Source of the DNA: DASUPK01 sp963724665
GTDB taxonomy: Bacteria > Actinomycetota > Thermoleophilia > Solirubrobacterales > 70-9
Direction of reading: 5' to 3'
Length of the DNA: 64,000 nt
Assembly: GCA_963724665.1 (NCBI GenBank)
Contig: CAVRVH010000012.1
Span: 62,001 to 126,000 of the forward strand
The notes under the pieces are model-generated. The model was not told the origin of the DNA and ran no database searches. It worked only from the letters and a program-made list of their open reading frames with translations. Position 1 is the first letter of the stretch. The number at the start of each line of letters is the position of its first letter. This document shows positions 59,915 to 64,000 of the stretch, one piece after another. Made by a program: the position numbers and the translations under genes.

Positions 59915-60153
59915 AAGGAGTTCGTGACGGGGCTCCTGGACGTCTTCGAGTTCCGGACAGACTTCTCGGACGTTAGAGACCTGGGGGCCGGGTACTGGCG
60001 ATCGGGACGCAGACCACAATCGCCCGAGGGAGCGGTATCGAACAGGAGACCCCTCTGGCGATCGTGGCGACCTACCGGAATGGGCTCATCACCCACTTTA
60101 AGGATTACGGCGAAAAGGAGTTGGCCCTCGAAGCCGCCGGGCTCTCGGAGTAA
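59903..60153 (+). pseudogene. SnoaL-like relic, N-truncated and frameshifted
   Basis: Frame 59903 reads KEFVTGLLDVFEFRTDFSDVRDLGAG, then at about 59996 the frame shifts to LAIGTQTTIARGSGIEQETPLAIVATYRNGLITHFKDYGEKELALEAAGLSE. Together they give the second half of a SnoaL protein with the family end. The first half is missing. The ATG of hairpin B (gcATGg) gives an accidental start. Confidence 0.7.
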
Positions 60154-60162
60154 GGGCAAACC

Positions 60163-60209
60163 GCCGCTGTGGACGAAAAGCAGCTATCCCCCTTTGCATG
60201 GAAAGCAGC
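60163..60209 (+). repeat. Hairpins A + B, locus 13
   Basis: A has gctGtgg in place of gctTtgg; B has a weak left arm (cccctttgcatggaaagcag). It follows the relic stop at 60153 by ~10 nt. Confidence 0.82.
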
Positions 60210-60212
60210 ACC

Positions 60213-60263
60213 CCCCGCCCGGCGCCAGGCTGAAAGCAGCACCCGCCGCCCGGCGCCAGGCTG
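60213..60263 (+). repeat. Direct repeat of 17-18 bp
   Basis: CCGCCCGGCGCCAGGCTG-like sequence occurs twice (about 60214-60231 and 60246-60263) with aaagcagcacccg between. The copies follow the B hairpin and include its cagcaccc edge, consistent with local duplication. Confidence 0.5.
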
Positions 60264-60303
60264 TGTGACTAGGATTTCGTCACTGCGACGGAAGGGGAGC
60301 GAG

Positions 60304-60690
60304 ATGGGTCTGAGTGACGCAAAGGTTGAGCCGGCAGTACCGGTGTCTGACATGGCGAAGGCGAAGGAGTTCTACGAGGGCAAGCTCGGCCTCTCGGGAG
60401 GCAGGGATATCGGCGACGGCGGGGTCACGTACCCGTGCGGCGGGGGCCGCGAGATTCACATCTACCCCTCGTCCGACAACGCGGGCAAGTCGGGCGGCAC
60501 GATCGCCGGCTGGGAGGTGGATGACCTCGAGAAGACGGTGGACGAGCTCATCGCCAACGGCGTCAGCTTCGAGCAACACCACAGTGGCCCGATCAACACG
60601 AACGAGAAGGGGATTGCCGAGCTGGGCGACGACCGGGTGGCCTGGTTCAAGGACCCCGACGGCAACGTCCACGGTGTCGCCCAGATCTGA
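60304..60690 (+). CDS. Glyoxalase/VOC-superfamily protein
   Basis: ATG 60304 with GGGGAG upstream. MGLSDAKVEPAVPVSDMAKAKEFYEGKLGLSGGRDIGDGGVTYPCGGGREIHIYPS is the first module; GTIAGWEVDDLEKTVDELIANGVSFEQHHSG and DDRVAWFKDPDGNVHGVAQI the second. 128 residues, typical. Metal ligands are not certain. It is likely a detoxification or resistance protein. Loci 13 and 14 flank it. Confidence 0.9.
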   Translation: MGLSDAKVEPAVPVSDMAKAKEFYEGKLGLSGGRDIGDGGVTYPCGGGREIHIYPSSDNAGKSGGTIAGWEVDDLEKTVDELIANGVSFEQHHSGPINTNEKGIAELGDDRVAWFKDPDGNVHGVAQI

Positions 60691-60732
60691 CCGGCCGCGA
60701 CGCGGCCCTCCAAGCCGAGGGCCGCGGGAGTA

Positions 60733-60777
60733 GTGCTTTGGACGAGAAGCAGTAGTCGCTTTGCATGGAAAGCAGCG
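60733..60777 (+). repeat. Hairpins A + B, locus 14
   Basis: A (TGCTTT-GGACGA-GAAGCA) and B (CGCTTT-GCATGG-AAAGCAG) follow the VOC gene stop by ~45 nt. Confidence 0.88.
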
Positions 60778-60862
60778 GTCGTCCAGCGTGATCTCGGACG
60801 GGCGTTCAGTGCCCTGCACCGTCGCAATCTTGCACGCTTGGACCTCGGCGTAGTCCTGCGGC

Positions 60863-62347
60863 TCAGGCCGAGGTTGCCGTTCCCTGCCAGAGCACGGCCG
60901 CCTGAGATCTCCTGATTGCGGACCGAATCTCAGCGGGAGAGAGCCAGAGGCGTTTGGTTGGCCGGTAGCGCAGGGCGACGAAGCGGCCGTCGAAGTCCTG
61001 CGAGACCAGGCGCAGCCCAGCCGTCGAGAACAGCGGCACCGTTACCGGATGGCTGTTGCCCTGGTGGGGCAGGGCCAGGACATCGAGTTCCTTGACCCTG
61101 CCACCGGCGGCGGGCAGGGGGCGACTATCCCGCAGGTAGTACTCGAGCGGCTTGCGGGCGAAGTTCCCGGGTATCGCAACCACCACCCGATCCACGCGCG
61201 GTGGCCCGAGATCGCTTGCCGCGGCTCGCCAGTCCTCGCTGTGGTACTTGGGCTCCCAGGCGGTGAGGACGACGACCGCGAGCGACGCCACGCACAGGCC
61301 GACGGCGGCAGCGCCGCCCAGGCACGGCCTGCCCGGAGCAGCGAATCCGATCGCGAGCAGAACCAGCGCGGGAACCAGGGCGACGATCAGATTGCGGGGA
61401 TCGAGGTAGTCGAGGCCGACCAGCGCCAGGCCCAGAGGGAGGATGAAGGTGGCCGCCAGGAGGGCAGCCACGAGCCGCGGACCGGGGCCCTCGCGAAGCC
61501 GCGTTGCGACAAGCCTGGTCAGGCCGACCAGGGCCGCCACGACCGCGAGCGCGGCCACCGGGACCGCGGCCGGCGTGAGATCGAATCCGACCAGGAACTC
61601 GAGGGGTGTGACGGCGAGACGGCCGATGATCGGAGCGTTGCCGATCCAGTTTGCGTGGCCATGTGCTTGCTGCTGGAGCGCGAGCGGGAGGAGAAGCCCG
61701 CCGACGAGGCCGACGAAGCAGACTGCCGGGATGGCCACCCTGCGACGTGGTGTTGCCCGCATCAGGAGCAGGGCCTCGGGGAGCACGATGAACGCCGCGA
61801 AATAGTGGGACGTCAGCGCAAGCGCGGAGACCAGTGCCCAGCCCGCGTAAAGTCGGGTGCTCGGTCGCCGTAGCGCGCGGAGCACCAGCAGCAGCGTGAT
61901 CGCACTCAGCAGGGTAAGCAGCGAGTAGGAGCGCGCCTCCTGCGAGTACCAGACCAGGAACGGGTTGCACGCGACCATCGCGGCCGCAATCGCAGCCGTT
62001 CGCGAAGACGCCACCTCACGGGCGATCAAATAGGCGACCGGCACGAGCGCGACGCCGAAGAACGCCGGAAGCGCTCGCATTCCGATCTCGGTGCTAGGAA
62101 CCACCTGGATCCACAGCCAGGAGAGCAGGTAATAGAGCGGGGGAGTCGATTCCAGAGTGCCGATGCCGGTCAGCATGTGTCCGAGCGAGCGGTGGACGAG
62201 GTCCACCGTGTTCATCTCATCGCCCCAGAAGCTCTTGGCGCCAAGGGTTGCGAAACGGACCAGGGCCGCAAGGAGAACGAGCGAAACGAGGACCCGTGAG
62301 GCCGACGTGCGAGTTCTTGGCGTCGTGGCTGAGGCCATCGGAGGCAT
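60863..62347 (-). CDS. GT-C family glycosyltransferase (PMT/ArnT-like)
   Basis: The ATG at 62347 gives MPPMASATTPRTRTSASRVLVSLVLLAALVRFATLGAKSFWGDEMNTVDLV. The first loop carries the acidic GDE typical of GT-C enzymes that use polyprenyl-phosphate sugars. About a dozen membrane helices follow (LPAFFGVALVPVAYLIA, NPFLVWYSQEARSYSLLTLLSAI), with a soluble C-terminal domain. ~494 residues. It likely glycosylates a lipid or protein outside the membrane. Confidence 0.88.
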   Translation of the reverse strand: MPPMASATTPRTRTSASRVLVSLVLLAALVRFATLGAKSFWGDEMNTVDLVHRSLGHMLTGIGTLESTPPLYYLLSWLWIQVVPSTEIGMRALPAFFGVALVPVAYLIAREVASSRTAAIAAAMVACNPFLVWYSQEARSYSLLTLLSAITLLLVLRALRRPSTRLYAGWALVSALALTSHYFAAFIVLPEALLLMRATPRRRVAIPAVCFVGLVGGLLLPLALQQQAHGHANWIGNAPIIGRLAVTPLEFLVGFDLTPAAVPVAALAVVAALVGLTRLVATRLREGPGPRLVAALLAATFILPLGLALVGLDYLDPRNLIVALVPALVLLAIGFAAPGRPCLGGAAAVGLCVASLAVVVLTAWEPKYHSEDWRAAASDLGPPRVDRVVVAIPGNFARKPLEYYLRDSRPLPAAGGRVKELDVLALPHQGNSHPVTVPLFSTAGLRLVSQDFDGRFVALRYRPTKRLWLSPAEIRSAIRRSQAAVLWQGTATSA

Positions 62348-62460
62348 CGCTCCGGACGGGACTCTCGGATGGTAGGGCCAGAGCGCAGCGCGGCAAGCGC
62401 GCCCCAAACCGCCACAAGGAGGTGCAACTGAACGCGACTACGGGCACCGCTCGTTAGACC

Positions 62461-62480
62461 GCTGCTTTGCATGGAAAGCA
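62461..62480 (+). repeat. Hairpin B, locus 15
   Basis: GCTGCTTT-GCATGG-AAAGCA. It is followed 17 nt later by GATACT and the relic start at 62510. It is the last hairpin of the region. Confidence 0.85.
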
Positions 62481-62494
62481 GTACTCAGTCGAGA

Positions 62495-62509
62495 GATACT
62501 GCGCAAGCG
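62495..62509 (+). promoter_or_regulatory. Conserved GATACT leader before a relic start
   Basis: GATACT (62495-62500) is 17 nt after GGAAA of hairpin B (62473-62477) and 9 nt before ATG 62510. Confidence 0.5.
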
Positions 62510-62533
62510 ATGTCGAGAACGTGGAGCACTAGA
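62510..62533 (+). pseudogene. SnoaL-like gene relic (start only)
   Basis: ATGTCGAGAACGTGGAGCAC matches the SnoaL start sequence with a lost GGAG-type triplet (shifted frame), so it stops after seven codons. Only the leader and first codons survive. Confidence 0.6.
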
Positions 62534-62608
62534 AGTGGAACAACCAGCTGGTCTGTCTATTCCTGAGACCCCGGATCAGTGGGAGAAGGCGGTCGAGAGT
62601 TGGGAGTG

Positions 62609-62631
62609 GACATTCGGATGACGCTCTACAG
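62609..62631 (+). repeat. 23-bp repeat R1 (right copy)
   Basis: Identical to the reverse complement of 46666-46688. It is 128 bp after the last hairpin. Bases 62608-62650 also align with the diverged copy at 47722-47767. Confidence 0.85.
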
Positions 62632-62763
62632 ATAGCGTGGGGCGGCACGCGGGCCTGCAGCTGCTGCTGGTCTACGCCGTGTTGGCGGTGACCTTCGGCT
62701 TCGCCTGACGATCGGCCAGGCTCTTTGCAGTCGGCTACGCGGATGCTAGGGTCGATTCGTTCC

Positions 62764-63606
62764 ATGACACGTCGCCCTCGACTCGCAGCGGCGTTGGCCT
62801 TCGGCTAGCTGGGGCTGGTTGCGCTGCCGTCGACGGCGGGTGCAACGGTCAGTTCCGTGACCGCGAACGGGGCCGTGAACCCCGCCCCGGTCAGCGCGAC
62901 AAGCTCCGGGGTGAGCCTCTCCTTCGGCTTCGACACCACATACTCGGGTGGGTTTAGCCCAGTGCCCTCCGGCACTGACTTCCACTTCGACAGCGACATC
63001 GCCTTCGACACCACGGGCATCCCGCAGTGCGATCCTGCATCTATCACGGGCATGTCAACGGCGCAGGCCATGGCGGTTTGTGGCGCTGCCAGGGTCGGCT
63101 CAGGCACCGCCCTCTACAACGCCGGTGCCATCAGCGGGGTGATCACTGCCTTCAACGGAACACCTTCCAAGGGAACGGACAGAGTCCTCATCCTCATCGA
63201 GATCCCGAGCGGCCCGGTCTACCTGCTGCTGATCGGCGACATCGGTCCGTCGTCCCGGGGGGCTCCGTTCGGCACCCAGATCAACATCCCGACGACGTCC
63301 TGGCCGAACACGCCCGGAGTGGCGATCACGCATTTCGCCCTCACGTTCGACAACCTCGAGGGCTCTCCGGGCCACCACTATGTGAGCGCACGATGCACCC
63401 AACCCGCTCGCACCCTGAGCTTCGCGATTGACTTCACATACTGGGATGCGAGCACCGGGGCGGCGACGGCCACCCAAAGCTGTGCTTCGACAGCTCCGAC
63501 ACCTCCGACAGGCCAGCGCGCGGCCGCGCTCAAGAAGTGCAAGAAAAAAAACTCAAAGAGAGCGCGGAAGAAGTGTCGGAGGAAGGCACTACTGCTGCCC
63601 GTTTAG
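62764..63606 (+). pseudogene. Secreted protein with in-frame amber codon in signal peptide and Lys/Cys-rich tail
   Basis: ATG 62764 reads MTRRPRLAAALAFG, then TAG at 62806, then LGLVALPSTAGATVSS and an unbroken frame to 63606. The stop sits in the hydrophobic core of a clear signal peptide. The body (SLSFGFDTTYSGGFSPVPSG, VLILIEIPSGPVYLLLIGDIG, HFALTFDNLEGSPGHHYVSARCT) is a beta-rich exported domain. The end ALKKCKKKNSKRARKKCRRK is a basic Cys tail. Unless TAG is a sequence error or read through, export is lost. Internal GTG 62857 could start a cytosolic form. Confidence 0.75.
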
Positions 63607-63728
63607 CGGCTGCTGCTCTGGGCGACACGCAGAAGCGTGGCTCACTGCCCCGGTCCAATCCCGCGGGAACCCGCTCGCGTAGTACCGGTTGGGAAGACAA
63701 TGGGGTCAAGCGCAATCAAGGACAAGTG

Positions 63729-64000
63729 ATGAATTTCAGACGTGGTTATCTCGCGCTGATCGCCGTGCCGGTGCTTGCCATCGGGCTGGCGGCGTGCGGC
63801 GGAAGCAGCAACAGCAACAGCAGCTCCTCAAATGCGGCGAGCACCGCGCCGGTCCCAACCAGCTCCACCTCCGACACCGTCTCGACGAAGTCGGTGAGCG
63901 GCGTTGGGACCGTGCTCGTGGATTCGAAGGGCGACGTGCTCTACACGAACAACCAGGACACCGCCTCGAAGATGGCGTGCACCAGCGCGTGCCAGAGCAT
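63729..64000 (+). CDS. Lipoprotein with Yx(FWY)xxD-type repeats (COG4315-like), partial
   Basis: ATG 63729 gives MNFRRGYLALIAVPVLAIGLAACGGSSNS, a lipoprotein signal with lipobox LAAC. A Ser/Asn/Thr-rich linker is followed by VGTVLVDSKGDVLYTNNQDTASKMACTSACQS, resembling the start of the LVD..G..LY....D.....CTGAC repeats found in this secreted family. The window ends within the protein. The function is unknown; a surface-anchored role is likely. Confidence 0.85.
   Translation, partial: MNFRRGYLALIAVPVLAIGLAACGGSSNSNSSSSNAASTAPVPTSSTSDTVSTKSVSGVGTVLVDSKGDVLYTNNQDTASKMACTSACQS

Noticed and set aside
48010..62480. A/B hairpins as a CRISPR array
   Set aside because: Intervals are irregular and carry genes of hundreds of bases. 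Repeat units are not evenly spaced with short spacers, and no cas gene is present.
48010..62480. Classical integron attC sites
   Set aside because: There is no GTTRRRY core, no integrase and no attI, and several genes are in minus orientation. Only the analogy is kept in the findings.

Overview
The window is high-GC actinobacterial DNA. The likeliest source is the class Thermoleophilia (Solirubrobacterales or a relative). This is inferred from several features: a large set of SnoaL-like proteins beginning MSEENVE or MSQENVE and ending EALEAAGLSE; secreted proteins with Lys/Cys-rich C-terminal tails; many GTG starts; a B12-dependent ribonucleotide reductase with NrdR; and an archaeal-type topoisomerase I. 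No rRNA is present to confirm the assignment.

Layout. 1-14 kb is a surface-polysaccharide locus (family 2 glycosyltransferases, a nucleotide-sugar dehydrogenase, a dTDP-sugar epimerase fragment, a methyltransferase and a large membrane protein). It contains a near-identical 3.2-kb duplication: 1-3190 matches 10295-13484 at a constant offset of 10294. The first copy ends at a junction that truncates both ugd and rfbC. 14-17.4 kb holds a hypothetical gene, a secreted trypsin-like protease, tRNA-Thr, a crotonase and an SDR. 17.5-24.5 kb is a compact type II fatty-acid synthesis operon on the minus strand (fabD-fabH-fabG-acpP-fabF-accD-like-maoC-fabI). 24.6-33 kb carries two two-component systems, secreted proteins, holB and tmk. 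33-46.7 kb is mostly housekeeping: topA, a galE-like epimerase, siroheme synthesis, a hemolysin III-like protein, an MFS pump with a divergent regulator, and nrdR-nrdJ with a probable NrdR box.

46.7-62.6 kb is accessory DNA. Single small genes (SnoaL-like, CAP, quinone reductase, GST-like, glyoxalase-like, CBS-nucleotidyltransferase) and gene relics are separated by two related short hairpins. I call them A (GCTTTGGACGAAAAGC) and B (GCTTTGCATGGAAAGC). I count 24 hairpins at 15 loci, all in the same strand orientation, nine of them as A-B tandems, and none outside this region. Next to several SnoaL starts the 3' arm of the hairpin lies exactly 17 nt before a conserved GATACT, and GATACT lies exactly 9 nt before the ATG. 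The hairpins may therefore act as portable leaderless promoters. Short repeats in opposite orientation lie close to both edges of the region (46666-46688 and 62609-62631). This repeat-delimited array is the best candidate for an undescribed system.

62.7-64 kb holds a secreted protein with an in-frame amber codon in its signal peptide and the start of a lipoprotein. Single-base frameshifts recur (about 4018, 4670, 5258, 13830, 16600 and 48210), so sequence errors should be excluded before any of these genes is called a true pseudogene.
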